From: Clostridium punense
Lineage (GTDB): Bacteria; Bacillota; Clostridia; Clostridiales; Clostridiaceae
Direction of reading: 5' to 3'
Length of the DNA: 64,000 bases
Assembly: GCF_017874425.1 (NCBI RefSeq)
Contig: NZ_JAGGLL010000019.1
Coordinates: 38,999-102,998, forward strand
Made by a program: the position numbers and the translations under genes. A model generated the notes under the pieces. That model saw only the letters and a list, made by a program, of their open reading frames with translations, was not told where the DNA came from and searched no databases. Below are positions 34,488 to 43,152 of this stretch, piece by piece (positions within the stretch are counted from its first letter, which is position 1; each line of letters begins with the position of its first letter).

Positions 34488-34850
34488 CTACATATTTTCA
34501 ACAAATTGAATTTTTAAACCATTTGGATCAATTACATAGAAAAATTTTGTATGAGGATTTGGTTGAATAGGGCCATCCGCAATTGCTATGCCTTTTTCTT
34601 TAAGAAAACTAATCATTTCATCCACTGAATCTACTTCAAAACCCCAAGATATATCTTTTCCTACATTAATATCTTCATTGTTTTTATCGCATATTAATTC
34701 GATCTTTGTTTCTCCATCACCTAAAAAAGCAATTTCAACGCCTGGGCCAGCATTGAATCTCCTATTCACCTTAAGATTAATAATCTCCTCATAAAACTTA
34801 AGTGAATCTTCCATGTTTTTAACCTTTAATGTACTCCAACAAAATTTCAT
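34488..34850 (-). CDS. VOC-superfamily (glyoxalase-like) protein
   Basis: A 120-residue single VOC domain made of two beta-alpha-beta-beta-beta modules: MKFCWSTLKVKNMEDSLKFY opens the first, and DISWGFEVDSVDEMISFLKE opens the second, which ends DPNGLKIQFVENM. The family includes glyoxalase I, fosfomycin-resistance proteins and dioxygenases. The first metal-ligand position is Trp/Cys rather than His, so the metal chemistry is uncertain. ATG start with AGGAGGATTATA upstream. A 55-65 bp repeat lies just upstream. Confidence 0.85.
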   Translation of the reverse strand: MKFCWSTLKVKNMEDSLKFYEEIINLKVNRRFNAGPGVEIAFLGDGETKIELICDKNNEDINVGKDISWGFEVDSVDEMISFLKEKGIAIADGPIQPNPHTKFFYVIDPNGLKIQFVENM

Positions 34851-34888
34851 TATAATCCTCCTAAATTAATAATCTTATGGAATTTATA

Positions 34889-34948
34889 TGGAATCAATGT
34901 AGGCTAGATTTATACACAAACTCTTCCTTGATTCCATTAAAATCTTTT
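34889..34948. repeat. 55-65 bp inverted intergenic repeat, copy b
   Basis: TGGAATCAA at its left end pairs with TTGATTCCA on the right, and the tail ATTAAAATC follows. It aligns with copies a, c, d and e. Confidence 0.65.
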
Positions 34949-35032
34949 GAGTATGATAAAATAAATTCTCTTCTTCAATTCCTATACAATGTTAGGTGTA
35001 TATAAGCTTATTGATTTTTACTATACTTAATA

Positions 35033-36031
35033 TTAACTCAAGGTTTCTACTGCTCTTTTAGCCCAAGTTGAATCCTTAAATATTACTCTTCCAACTCCAA
35101 TTAAGTCTGCTTTATCCTCTGCAAGAAGTTTTTCAGCAGCCTCAGCATCTACAATTCCACCTGTTAAAATCACTGGAATTGAAACTTCTTTTTTAATAGC
35201 TTCTGTTAGTGGGTAAAAATATCCTTGTTCTGTTGCATTTGGCATCACATAGCCTAAGAAGCCTCCAGAAATATCAATAATATCTATTCCTGCCTTTTCA
35301 AAGGCTTTAGCTGCCACTATGCTATCTTCAACCACAGTTCCACCTTCAATATAATCAGCTGCGCCTAATCTTAAAAGTATTGGGAAGTCCTCTCCAACAG
35401 CATCTTTCACAGCTTTAATTACTTCAAGGTGAATCCTAATACGGCTATTCACATCTCCGCCATATTCATCTGTTCTCTTATTGGAAAGTGGAGAGAAGAA
35501 CTGGTTAAGTAAATATCCATGAGCTGAGTGAATTTCTACCCCATCAAAACCAGCTTCCTTAGTACGTCTTGCTGCCTCAGCAAAATCTTTTATTATATTT
35601 TTTATATCTTCCTTAGAAAGCTCTTGAGGTATTTCTCTATCTTTAAAGCGAGGATTTTCTGTTGCTGAAGGCCCTACTGGAGCTATTCCTGTAACCTCTC
35701 TAGTTGCTGCCCCTCCTGCATGGTTAATTTGCATTACAGCCTTTGAGCCACTTTTTTGAATTATCTTTGCTAACTTTTTTAATCCTTCAATATCACTATC
35801 CTGAGCAATTGAAAGCTGACCATTGCTTGCTTTTCCCTGCTGATTTATAAAACTATGTTCAATAATTATTAGGGAGATATATCCTCCCTCTGATTTTTCC
35901 TGATAATAATTTAAAATCTCCTCACTAACTTTACCATCACCTTGAGATTTAGCTGTAGCCATCGGTGGCATAACTAAACGATTAGTAAGTTCTATTTTTT
36001 TAGTTTTTAATGGTTTAAGTAAATAACTCAT
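35033..36031 (-). CDS. NADH:flavin oxidoreductase, old-yellow-enzyme family
   Basis: A 332-residue FMN-dependent TIM-barrel reductase. LLKPLKTKKIELTNRLVMPP is the N-terminal flavin-binding strand; IHSAHGYLLNQFFSPLSNKR near residue 170 carries the substrate-binding His pair; LLRLGAADYIEGG and PVILTGGIVDAEAAEKLL supply the FMN phosphate sites. The length is close to YqjM/NamA-type enzymes, without the C-terminal domain of 2,4-dienoyl-CoA reductases. It probably reduces enones or nitro compounds. ATG start with GGAGGATGAAAC upstream. Confidence 0.92.
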   Translation of the reverse strand: MSYLLKPLKTKKIELTNRLVMPPMATAKSQGDGKVSEEILNYYQEKSEGGYISLIIIEHSFINQQGKASNGQLSIAQDSDIEGLKKLAKIIQKSGSKAVMQINHAGGAATREVTGIAPVGPSATENPRFKDREIPQELSKEDIKNIIKDFAEAARRTKEAGFDGVEIHSAHGYLLNQFFSPLSNKRTDEYGGDVNSRIRIHLEVIKAVKDAVGEDFPILLRLGAADYIEGGTVVEDSIVAAKAFEKAGIDIIDISGGFLGYVMPNATEQGYFYPLTEAIKKEVSIPVILTGGIVDAEAAEKLLAEDKADLIGVGRVIFKDSTWAKRAVETLS

Positions 36032-36067
36032 GTTTCATCCTCCATAATCTTTTACTTGTTTATATAT

Positions 36068-36243
36068 GGCATCTTCAAAAAATAAGTAAGTCAGTATGCT
36101 CGGCTATTTTGAGTTATACTGCGTCAACAGAACCCTTAGATAGCTCTACTATCTGCAGAACCTATTTCCTTGTCGGCACGAGCTTGCTTGTGAACTCAAA
36201 ATATCCTTTACACCTTTGACTTGTTATTTATTTTCAGATGCCT
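36068..36243 (-). mobile_element. Palindromic MITE-like element R1 (176 bp)
   Basis: Left end GGCATCTTCAAAAAATAAGT and right end ATTTTCAGATGCCT form terminal inverted repeats; the core contains GTCAACAGAACCCTTAGATAG and the inverted CTATCTGC. Same family as 51254-51430 in opposite orientation. Its right end overlaps the stop codon of the 2TM gene by two bases. Confidence 0.8.
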
Positions 36244-36508
36244 AATTAGATTGTCCATTCTGTGAAGAATTACATAGATAAATTATTAAAAGTGTAATTC
36301 CCCCGTGGATCATAACGCCTATTCCCCATGAAAACAAAGGCCACACAAACCATAAGTAGCCATTCCATGTAAAAAAGTTTACAAAGGCTAAGAATCCGTT
36401 AACTGCAATATATACTGCTAAATGAATAAAAAATAATATCTTAACCCAAGTTTTTAATTTATTTGTTCCATCTTTTTTACTTCTACGATTTTCTCTCTCC
36501 CATCTCAT
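36242..36508 (-). CDS. 2TM-domain small membrane protein
   Basis: An 88-residue protein matching the 2TM domain (PF13239): after a basic N-terminus, KTWVKILFFIHLAVYIAVNG is TM1 and LWFVWPLFSWGIGVMIHGGI leads into TM2, with the family's W-P-x-x-x-W-G-I-G signature. It is often attached to histidine kinases but here stands alone. The stop codon TAG is completed by the terminus of MITE R1, so the C-terminus may have been altered by the insertion. ATG start with GGGGGAATTAAG upstream. Confidence 0.8.
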   Translation of the reverse strand: MRWERENRRSKKDGTNKLKTWVKILFFIHLAVYIAVNGFLAFVNFFTWNGYLWFVWPLFSWGIGVMIHGGITLLIIYLCNSSQNGQSN

Positions 36509-36532
36509 CTTAATTCCCCCATGATTTTAATA

Positions 36533-36552
36533 AGGCATCTGAAAGTAAATAA
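36533..36552 (+). mobile_element. Solo terminus R2 of the MITE family
   Basis: AGGCATCTGAAAGTAAATAA matches the left terminal inverted repeat of R5/R8 with one mismatch, but no body or right end follows. It lies just upstream of the 2TM gene. Confidence 0.6.
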
Positions 36553-36636
36553 TATATTTATATACTAATCCAATTTATGTCACAAAGGAATAGATTATAA
36601 TACTTTTTTCTAAGAAATCCAAATTAAACTTAACTT

Positions 36637-36664
36637 ATTCAGGAGCCTATGTTTGCTCCTGAAT
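36637..36664 (-). terminator. Intrinsic terminator
   Basis: ATTCAGGAGC and GCTCCTGAAT form a perfect 10-bp stem with an eight-base loop, downstream of the 63-residue protein gene on the minus strand. Confidence 0.7.
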
Positions 36665-36698
36665 CACTTCTAGTATTGCAATCTTTTATTGTTATAAA

Positions 36699-36890
36699 TT
36701 ATAAAGGTCTATTGCTTTCAATAGCTCCAAAATGAAATTGCTCTTTAGTTTTATTTTCTTCTTCACTAAAAGGAAAAGGCTCACTTCCTACATCTGAACC
36801 TTCTGTTATATGGTTTGTCATTCCATTTAAATTGTCTTCAACTTCTCTTATGGTATAGCTCTTATTTCTTCTGCTTAAATCTCTTTTCAT
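36699..36890 (-). CDS. Small protein of unknown function
   Basis: A 63-residue hydrophilic protein (MKRDLSRRNKSYTIREVEDN at the start; acidic FPFSEEENKTKEQFHFGAIE near the end). No domain recognised. It is supported as a gene by GGAGG eight bases before the ATG and by a terminator just beyond the stop. It could be a small spore or stress protein, but nothing in the sequence proves that. Confidence 0.55.
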   Translation of the reverse strand: MKRDLSRRNKSYTIREVEDNLNGMTNHITEGSDVGSEPFPFSEEENKTKEQFHFGAIESNRPL

Positions 36891-37239
36891 AATTCCTACC
36901 TCCAGTTTCTCTTTTTCTTATTATCCATTAAACCTAAAGAATCTATGTATAAGCACTTTTATTATCTTTAGAAAAACCATTTTCAATAATTCTTTCATAT
37001 GAAATGAAATCTTTAAATTTTTCATTAATCTATTAATGAGTAAGTTCTTTTCCCTCCCAATAAGAAATTTAAAATATGTTTATAACCTATATAGCATACC
37101 TACTATTTCCTTGGTAAATACTAAGCTTTAGGTAGATTTTATATATTAAAGCATCTTAAAAATAAATAAGTCAGTATATTAATATTAGTTTATTTTAACT
37201 TATTATTTATTATCAGATGCCTAAAGGAGGTTTTCTCTT
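36891..37239. other. Divergent intergenic region with a short MITE copy
   Basis: 349 bases without a gene. It holds the internally deleted MITE R3 (37150-37222), which abuts the ribosome site AAAGGAGG of the plus-strand MBL gene. Promoters for both flanking genes must lie here; none was identified with confidence. Confidence 0.4.
37150..37222 (-). mobile_element. Internally deleted MITE-like element R3 (73 bp)
   Basis: AGCATCTTAAAAATAAATAA at the left and ATTTATTATCAGATGCCT at the right are the family's terminal inverted repeats. The central GGTTCC/AGATAG core is missing. The element ends directly at AAAGGAGG of the next gene. Confidence 0.75.
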
Positions 37240-38067
37240 ATGGGAAATATATTAGTTGAAGGACTTTCTGCAGTTACTACTTCCTCAGAAGAAGTACTTT
37301 CAGATATTATGGTTTTAGAATTTAGAGTAGTTAATGCTTTTTTAGTGGGAAATCCAAAGATTGAAAATCCTAAGTGGGTTCTTGTTGATACAGGCCTTGA
37401 AAACTCTGGAGATTATATTCTAGAAATTTCTAAGGAACGTTTTGGTGAGGATAGTAAGCCTGAAGCAATTATTCTTACCCATGGCCATTTTGATCATGTA
37501 GGCTCTGTTATTAAACTATCTAAGTATTGGAATGTGCCTGTTTATATTCACCATCTAGAACTTCCTTACATAACAGGTAAAAAGGACTATCCAATTGGAG
37601 ATCCAACTGTTGGTGGCGGAATGGTAGCTGCCATGTCAAAAACCTTCCCACACACAAGCATCGATTTAGGCTCCTATGCTAAAGAGCTTCCATCTGATGG
37701 AGTTATTCCTGGAATGCCTGGTTGGAAATGGATTCATACCCCTGGTCATACTGAAGGACACATATCCTTATATAGAGAAAGTGATGGTGTGCTTATTCCT
37801 GCTGATGCTTTTACTACAGTTAAGCAAGAATCTCTGCTTTCTGTTTTAACTCAAGAGGAAGAAATTAGTGGTCCTCCAGCCTACTTAACTACAGATTGGA
37901 AGGCAGCTGAAGCTTCTGTAAAACTTCTTAAAGAGCTTAATCCAAATCTTGTGCTTCCAAGCCATGGAAAACCAATGGAGGGTGAGGAACTTAGAAGGCA
38001 CTTAGATATGCTAGCTAAGCATTTTGAAGAAATTGCAGTGCCAGAGCAAGGAAAGTTTGTACACTAA
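37240..38067 (+). CDS. MBL-fold metallo-hydrolase
   Basis: A 275-residue metallo-beta-lactamase-fold protein with all metal motifs: LTHGHFDHVGSV (H-x-H-x-D-H) near residue 83, HTPGHTEGHIS near 168 (third His), IPADAF near 188 (bridging Asp) and LPSHGKPM near 243 (last His). It resembles YflN/glyoxalase II-like hydrolases. No signal peptide. ATG start with AAAGGAGG; the ribosome site directly follows the MITE R3 terminus, so the element must lie in its 5' untranslated region or promoter. Strong terminator follows. Confidence 0.88.
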   Translation: MGNILVEGLSAVTTSSEEVLSDIMVLEFRVVNAFLVGNPKIENPKWVLVDTGLENSGDYILEISKERFGEDSKPEAIILTHGHFDHVGSVIKLSKYWNVPVYIHHLELPYITGKKDYPIGDPTVGGGMVAAMSKTFPHTSIDLGSYAKELPSDGVIPGMPGWKWIHTPGHTEGHISLYRESDGVLIPADAFTTVKQESLLSVLTQEEEISGPPAYLTTDWKAAEASVKLLKELNPNLVLPSHGKPMEGEELRRHLDMLAKHFEEIAVPEQGKFVH

Positions 38068-38100
38068 TTTACTAATTGTAAGAAATTGAATTTATAACAA

Positions 38101-38145
38101 AAGGACTGTCTAATATCGCATAAAATGCAATATTAGACAGTCCTT
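38101..38145 (+). terminator. Intrinsic terminator after the MBL hydrolase
   Basis: AAGGACTGTCTAATAT and ATATTAGACAGTCCTT form a 16-bp perfect stem, with further G-C pairing (CGCA/TGCA region) towards the loop. Confidence 0.8.
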
Positions 38146-38275
38146 ATCATCATAAAATCATTGCTTCTATGAATATTTAACTATTCTACTATGGTGTAAC
38201 TATCTACTTTCTAAACTATAAAGGTAATCCTTATCCTTATGAGAATTACTAGAAATTAACCACAACATATTTTTA

Positions 38276-38809
38276 TTACTCAATAACTCCTTCAGGTATA
38301 ACTTCTTCAAAAGTATCTTCTGTATTCATAGATTTAATATTTACTTTTGTAGGCATAAAGTTAAGTTTTAGAACCTTATGAGGATAAGTTATTGCTTGAG
38401 TTACAATATCGCCCTCTTTAGGTTGTTGTATATTAACCTGAACATTTAAAATTCCTTCACTATCCTCTAGATTTACTACCTCTAAAGTATAGCCTCCTGT
38501 ATTCTTCTTACCTAGACCAATATAAAGATACACCTCATTGTTTACAGTTATTAGCTTATATCCCTTTAGTCTTTTTATGCTAGTATAACTTGTTCCTAAA
38601 GTTTTTTCTGCTTCACTTGGATTAAGATAAATCACCTCTAGCTTATTCACAGTTATGCCTTGGTTTTCGCCTCTTTCAGGCTCTTTATTTTCTAATTTTG
38701 TACTTGTTGGTTTTTCCATGTTATTCTTCTCCTTACCTATTATTAATACAAAGGTTGGAATCAATATAACTAACAAAACTACTAATATTATTAAGGATTT
38801 CTTTTTCAT
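38276..38809 (-). CDS. PrcB C-terminal-domain protein, membrane-anchored
   Basis: A 177-residue extracytoplasmic protein. Residues 5-24 (SLIILVVLLVILIPTFVLII) are an uncleaved signal anchor, then a charged linker (30-52). The C-terminal half has VYLYIGLGKKNTGGYTLEVV and ITYPHKVLKLNF, the signature of PrcB_C (PF14343), whose founder is a component of a spirochaete surface protease complex. Here it is likely a surface-exposed beta-sandwich of unknown partner. ATG start with AGGGGCGAAGTAAA upstream. Confidence 0.8.
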   Translation of the reverse strand: MKKKSLIILVVLLVILIPTFVLIIGKEKNNMEKPTSTKLENKEPERGENQGITVNKLEVIYLNPSEAEKTLGTSYTSIKRLKGYKLITVNNEVYLYIGLGKKNTGGYTLEVVNLEDSEGILNVQVNIQQPKEGDIVTQAITYPHKVLKLNFMPTKVNIKSMNTEDTFEEVIPEGVIE

Positions 38810-39195
38810 TTTACTTCGCCCCTTTATACCTTCTACTTTACTATTCCGCTATTAATACAATTTTACTTATATAGAGAAATTACTTCAACATTCAAAGGAT
38901 TATCTCCAAGAAATAGTCTCCCTAAAAGAGGTAGATAAGTCTAATATACTTTAAATATCTAGGGTATTCTTAATGTGAACAAATTTCACAGCCCCCCTAC
39001 TTATCCTGATTTATTTTGCCCTTTCTTCTTTATATTATTTACGATAATTATTATATAATAGTTAGTTTAAATAATGCTTTTAACACTGAGTAAAATAAAA
39101 CTTCATCCTATAAGTCTATATATTCTTCAAAATAAAATAAATCCTTCGGCTAAGCTTACCAAAGGACTTATTAACTATCAACAATTTACTGCTAC
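38810..39195. other. Intergenic region with a cupin-gene terminator
   Basis: 386 bases with no gene. It holds the promoter region of the PrcB-domain gene and the terminator at 39134-39174; nothing else recognised. Confidence 0.4.
39134..39174 (-). terminator. Intrinsic terminator after the cupin gene
   Basis: AATAAGTCCTTTGG and CCGAAGGATTTATT (minus strand) form the stem, followed by TTATTTTG. Confidence 0.7.
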
Positions 39196-39456
39196 TTATT
39201 CAATTACAGGTACTAAAAATGAGGTAACATAAAGATTACTATCAGTTCTTAGAGCATGCATCACTCCTGCTGGAACTATAAAAGCTTTTCCAACGGTTAG
39301 CTGAACTTCTCCATTCTCTAAAACTCCAAAACCTTCTCCCTTAATACAATAAAATATTTCATCATTTTTAGGGTGTTTATGAAGAGGTACATTTTTTTCT
39401 GCATTAATGTGATAAACATTTGTAACTACACTTGCTTTAATATTTTCTAAATCCAT
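39196..39456 (-). CDS. Small cupin-domain protein
   Basis: An 86-residue single cupin. ATG 39456 is chosen since GAGGAGAG lies seven bases upstream. VPLHKHPKNDEIFYCIKGEG is cupin motif 1 with the metal-binding His-x-His and Glu, and FIVPAGVMHALRT is motif 2 with its His. Such mini-cupins bind a divalent metal and often sense or isomerise small carbonyl compounds. Monocistronic with its own terminator. Confidence 0.87.
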   Translation of the reverse strand: MDLENIKASVVTNVYHINAEKNVPLHKHPKNDEIFYCIKGEGFGVLENGEVQLTVGKAFIVPAGVMHALRTDSNLYVTSFLVPVIE

Positions 39457-39666
39457 ATTATCTCTCCTCATTATCATGTTATAATACACAATTCTATCAA
39501 ATAATTATGTATATGTAAATTGAATAAATATCTATTCACTTTTATGAATATGCTTCTATCATATTTAAGTAATATGATGGATTGCAAAATCATTCTTAGT
39601 TTGTTTTATAAAAATCATTATAGAAAATTAATTTAGTAATCTATAATACTTGCTTAATAAAAGATA

Positions 39667-39710
39667 AAGAGGAGCATTCTTAAATAACAATTTAAGAATC
39701 CCCTCTTTTT
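39667..39710 (-). terminator. Intrinsic terminator after cooS
   Basis: GAGGGGATTCTTAAAT and ATTTAAGAATGCTCCTC (minus strand) form the stem with a one-base bulge; TTTATC follows. Confidence 0.8.
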
Positions 39711-39717
39711 TATAGGA

Positions 39718-41634
39718 TTAGCTTAATCCCATTGCTTTTCTCTTGCTATTTATATGAGTTTCTATATCTTTAGCAACTTGAACAGGGTCATCTCCTAAAG
39801 CAACCTTGCCACCAGTTACTCCTTCTACCTTATTAGTTAATAAATCAACTAATTCTGGAGCTCCTGTGATAAATGGTACTGGAGATAAATGAGTATATGC
39901 TCCATAAGCTACAGCAAACACTCCATCTATAGTAGCCTTTTGTTCCATCCATTCTGGTGCAGTTACAGCTATTGGTAGGTCTGGTACGTCTACATTTAAG
40001 TGATCTGCTAACGCTGTTACAAGCATTGATATTCTTCCAGTATCTGTACAAGTTCCAAAGCTTAATACTGGTGGTATTTGTAGTGCATTACAAACTTCTC
40101 TTAAGCCTTCTCCAGCCATAGTGTTGTTTGCATCTAAGTTACAAAGCCCTGCAACCTCTAGAGCATGGTTTCCACATCCACCAGCAACCACTAATATATC
40201 TCTCTTAATTAATTCTTTTGTAAGGTTTACTGTCATCCAGTCTTGTGGACCATTTCTTAAAGTTGAGCAGTTTGCAAGAGCTACTACTCCTTTAATTTTT
40301 CCTGCAACTATTACATCTACAAGTGGCTCTAGTTTGTTTCCAAGGGCTCCTAAAACTGCTTCTGTAGAGAATCCAGCAATAGCCTTAGTAGTCATTTGAG
40401 GAACCATTGGTTTTACGCTATCTTTTCTCTTTTTAAAGTTTTCTATAGCAAGGTCTATTAATTTATCTGCCATTGTGTCAACTTCTGATGGGTCATAAGG
40501 AATTTTGTGCTCTAACCCTGGCATATCTATAAGCGTACTTACTGCAACTAAAGTAGCCTGATATTTCTCAGCATACATATCTATTGCTGGTGGTGAACAG
40601 TTTTCTTCCATAGCAAATACATCTACAGTACCAGTTGCTAGAAGTGGCTCAATTGCAAGCCAGTTACCCATAAGCCCTACGAATATATCATCTACATCAA
40701 ATCTTTGTAATAATTCTTGACCAGTTTCTATAGAACCTACTATACGAAGTCCTTTTGCTCCTGCTGCTCTAGCTCTATCTTGAACATCCATTCCTCTAGC
40801 CTTTTGCATAGTGGCAACTCCTGCCCAAGGTTGATGTCCATTGAATACTATATTTACGTATTCAGGGTCCATTATACCAAGGTCAACATTAACTTCGTGA
40901 GGAGTTGGTGTTCCAAATAATATATCTTGAACCATTTCAAGACCTATTTGAGTATTATATATTGTAGCAATACCAAGTCTTAATGCCTTCATAGCAAGAG
41001 ACACATGGCTTCCATCTACATTTGTTAAACAGCTTGCTACACAGTTTTGCTCTTCATGAACAGTTCCTGCTGGGTAGATTCCAATTTCTCTCCATTTTTC
41101 TTGTCTTTTCTTTGGAGCAAAGGCTTTAACCATAATGTTTTCTTCTTCTACCCCAATTCTTTGTTGGTCCTCAAGTAAAACTGCAAGTTCAATTGCCATG
41201 TCATTTACTTCTTGATTAGTATCTATACCAACTTTTTCACACATCCATTTTAACTTGTCAACATCTTTAATTGTAAAAGGTGTTTTTCCTTCAGCTGTTG
41301 CTTTTAGTGTACGGAAAGCTTCGTAAGCATGGTGGCTGTAAGTTCCAGCTCCCATAATATTATGTAATAAAAATTCTCTCATGGCCATAGCATCAGGTCC
41401 TATACCACATACCCCTTTAGTTTGGCCGCCCTTCTCACTTATTCTACAAGGTCCGTTAGAACATAATTTACAGCTTAGTCCCTCTAGACAGAACTTGCAA
41501 CGAATTTTTTCTTGAAGTGCATATCTATCAAATACGTTAGACATACCATCTTCTCTTATTCTTTTTACCATTTCCTCTACTGAATCATGGTAACTTATAC
41601 GGCCCTCAGTTTTTTCTAATATAGTTTCACCCAT
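39718..41634 (-). CDS. cooS: Anaerobic carbon-monoxide dehydrogenase catalytic subunit
   Basis: A 638-residue Ni-Fe-S enzyme that interconverts CO and CO2. IRCKFCLEGLSCKLCSNGPC (Cys46, 49, 55, 58, 63) supplies the D- and B-cluster ligands. DGSHVSLAM carries the C-cluster His, and NCSTLRNG, GGCGNHALEVAGLC and SFGTCTDTGR carry C-cluster cysteines. The homodimer is cytoplasmic. No cooF ferredoxin, cooC nickel-insertion ATPase or acetyl-CoA synthase gene lies in this window, so electrons must go to an unlinked partner. Monocistronic: ATG with GGAGTGAAACTTTA upstream and its own terminator. Confidence 0.96.
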   Translation of the reverse strand: MGETILEKTEGRISYHDSVEEMVKRIREDGMSNVFDRYALQEKIRCKFCLEGLSCKLCSNGPCRISEKGGQTKGVCGIGPDAMAMREFLLHNIMGAGTYSHHAYEAFRTLKATAEGKTPFTIKDVDKLKWMCEKVGIDTNQEVNDMAIELAVLLEDQQRIGVEEENIMVKAFAPKKRQEKWREIGIYPAGTVHEEQNCVASCLTNVDGSHVSLAMKALRLGIATIYNTQIGLEMVQDILFGTPTPHEVNVDLGIMDPEYVNIVFNGHQPWAGVATMQKARGMDVQDRARAAGAKGLRIVGSIETGQELLQRFDVDDIFVGLMGNWLAIEPLLATGTVDVFAMEENCSPPAIDMYAEKYQATLVAVSTLIDMPGLEHKIPYDPSEVDTMADKLIDLAIENFKKRKDSVKPMVPQMTTKAIAGFSTEAVLGALGNKLEPLVDVIVAGKIKGVVALANCSTLRNGPQDWMTVNLTKELIKRDILVVAGGCGNHALEVAGLCNLDANNTMAGEGLREVCNALQIPPVLSFGTCTDTGRISMLVTALADHLNVDVPDLPIAVTAPEWMEQKATIDGVFAVAYGAYTHLSPVPFITGAPELVDLLTNKVEGVTGGKVALGDDPVQVAKDIETHINSKRKAMGLS

Positions 41635-41836
41635 TAAAGTTTCACTCCTTTAGTTTTTTCTGTACTAAGTTTTCCCATAGAAATGTTTAATTATGTATAA
41701 GAAAAAACATAAATACATTATTATCTAGCTTAGCACCTTTAGTTTCTCAATAAATATTTACACTTGAAAACCTCAATACAAATAAATTTTTCCTTTCAAT
41801 ATGTGCTTTGCTTGAGATTATACATAAAGTGTGCTC

Positions 41837-42784
41837 TTACTGCTTTTTCATTTCAAAGGTAGTTTTAGCATCTATAGTAATTGGCATTGTAAGTCCCTGC
41901 GGTGCAAAATCACTAGGTTCAAAAACTATGCTTCCTGCCATCTTTTGAGTTGAGTTTCCACTTTCAGCTATACCTGTATTTTTATTAAGTTTAAAGGTTC
42001 CACTTTGATTTCCGCTTAAATCATATCTAGCTCTTATTCCCATCATATCCATAGGCTCAGCACTGCTAGTTTTTATATCTGAAGTCATATCTATAGTTAA
42101 TAGGTTTCCTTGCTCCTCTTTTAAATTGTATTTGCTTGTCATAGTTATTGGATATCCCATGTTTATAGTTTGTATATCCTCCCAAGTATCTCCTACTTTG
42201 ATATCATTTTTAGGATATATCTTTGTAACTTTTGAAAAAGATTCCTTAAGAGCTTCATCCCCAAAATTTTGCTCCAAAGCCTGCTGAATTGCCTGCCTTG
42301 TTTGAGGATCGTCAACCTTTAAATTGTTTAACATATCACTCATAAGCTTATCTACTCCTTGAAGTTCAATAACATTTCCTTGTTTATCTACTTTCATGGT
42401 AATTGATTTACCTATGATTCCTCCATAAACTGCTGCTAAAGGATCATCCGCAACTCCACCCTTTGATGAGTCGTATTGAATGTTTTCTCCGTTTCCAGTA
42501 ATATTTACTGAAACACTATCAAAGGTGGTTGTAATAGTAGACACTCCCTTATCATCCACTGCAGACACATCATAGGTGTACCCCATATTTATATTTTGAT
42601 TTGTTTGAAGATTTTGCCCTTGTAGAGTTTGAACTATTTTCTGCTCAATAGTTTGCTGAACCTTATACTTTTCTCCTTGCTTTACATTAAAACCTAAATT
42701 CATTTTCTTAGGACCACAGGAAGTAAGGATTAAAAGGGACATTACTAATAGAAAATAGATTGAACCTCTGTTTTTTAACTTCAT
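41837..42784 (-). CDS. Lipoprotein, DUF6263-like
   Basis: A 315-residue secreted lipoprotein. Residues 1-23 are a lipoprotein signal with lipobox LTSC (Cys23). The mature part has GFNVKQGEKYKVQQTIEQKI and VSTITTTFDSVSVNITGNGE, a beta-rich domain, and DIKVGDTWEDIQTINMGYPI, which resembles DUF6263 family proteins. Anchored to the outer face of the membrane; function unknown. ATG start with AGAGGAGGAGAAATT upstream. Confidence 0.8.
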   Translation of the reverse strand: MKLKNRGSIYFLLVMSLLILTSCGPKKMNLGFNVKQGEKYKVQQTIEQKIVQTLQGQNLQTNQNINMGYTYDVSAVDDKGVSTITTTFDSVSVNITGNGENIQYDSSKGGVADDPLAAVYGGIIGKSITMKVDKQGNVIELQGVDKLMSDMLNNLKVDDPQTRQAIQQALEQNFGDEALKESFSKVTKIYPKNDIKVGDTWEDIQTINMGYPITMTSKYNLKEEQGNLLTIDMTSDIKTSSAEPMDMMGIRARYDLSGNQSGTFKLNKNTGIAESGNSTQKMAGSIVFEPSDFAPQGLTMPITIDAKTTFEMKKQ

Positions 42785-42857
42785 AATTTCTCCTCCTCTT
42801 ATTAATGCTTTTCATAATTAGTTCTCTAAAACTTCATTCACAGACTTACTCAGAAAT

Positions 42858-42890
42858 AAAAAATAGCTAACATCCTTGCTAGCTATTTTT
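42858..42890 (-). terminator. Intrinsic terminator of the siroheme reductase transcript
   Basis: AAAAATAGCTA and TAGCTATTTTT form the stem with a ten-base loop; the minus strand continues TTATTTC. Confidence 0.75.
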
Positions 42891-43055
42891 AGATGCCCTT
42901 ATAGAAATAGTTTCTCAAAGCACCAATTAATATTCCTTTTTAAAAGATTTTTATTTAAAGTTTAAATTATGGATGAATCATACCACTACCTCTTCTTCTT
43001 TACAAAATTTATAAAGAATTCAATGCAAACTCCTATTCCCTTATTTTTATATATA

Positions 43056-43125
43056 AGGCATTTTCAAAAAATAAATAAGTCAGTATGTTTGTCTATTTTG
43101 AGTTGTTATTTATTTTCAAATGCCT
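43056..43125 (-). mobile_element. Internally deleted MITE-like element R4 (70 bp)
   Basis: AGGCATTTTCAAAAAATAAA at the left and TTTATTTTCAAATGCCT at the right form terminal inverted repeats. The arms retain GTCAGTATG and CTATTTTGAGTT, but the central core is absent. It lies 27 bases past the DUF2164 stop. Confidence 0.78.
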
Positions 43126-43152
43126 AAAACTCAATTTTCTATGCCATATAGT

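Larger units (their letters stand above)
42785..43152. other. Intergenic region with terminator and short MITE copy
   Basis: 368 bases, no gene. It contains the terminator at 42858-42890 and the 70-bp MITE R4 (43056-43125). Confidence 0.5.

Noticed and set aside
40121..40399. Open frames inside cooS on the opposite strand
   Set aside because: They are antisense shadows of a highly conserved enzyme gene, without ribosome sites.
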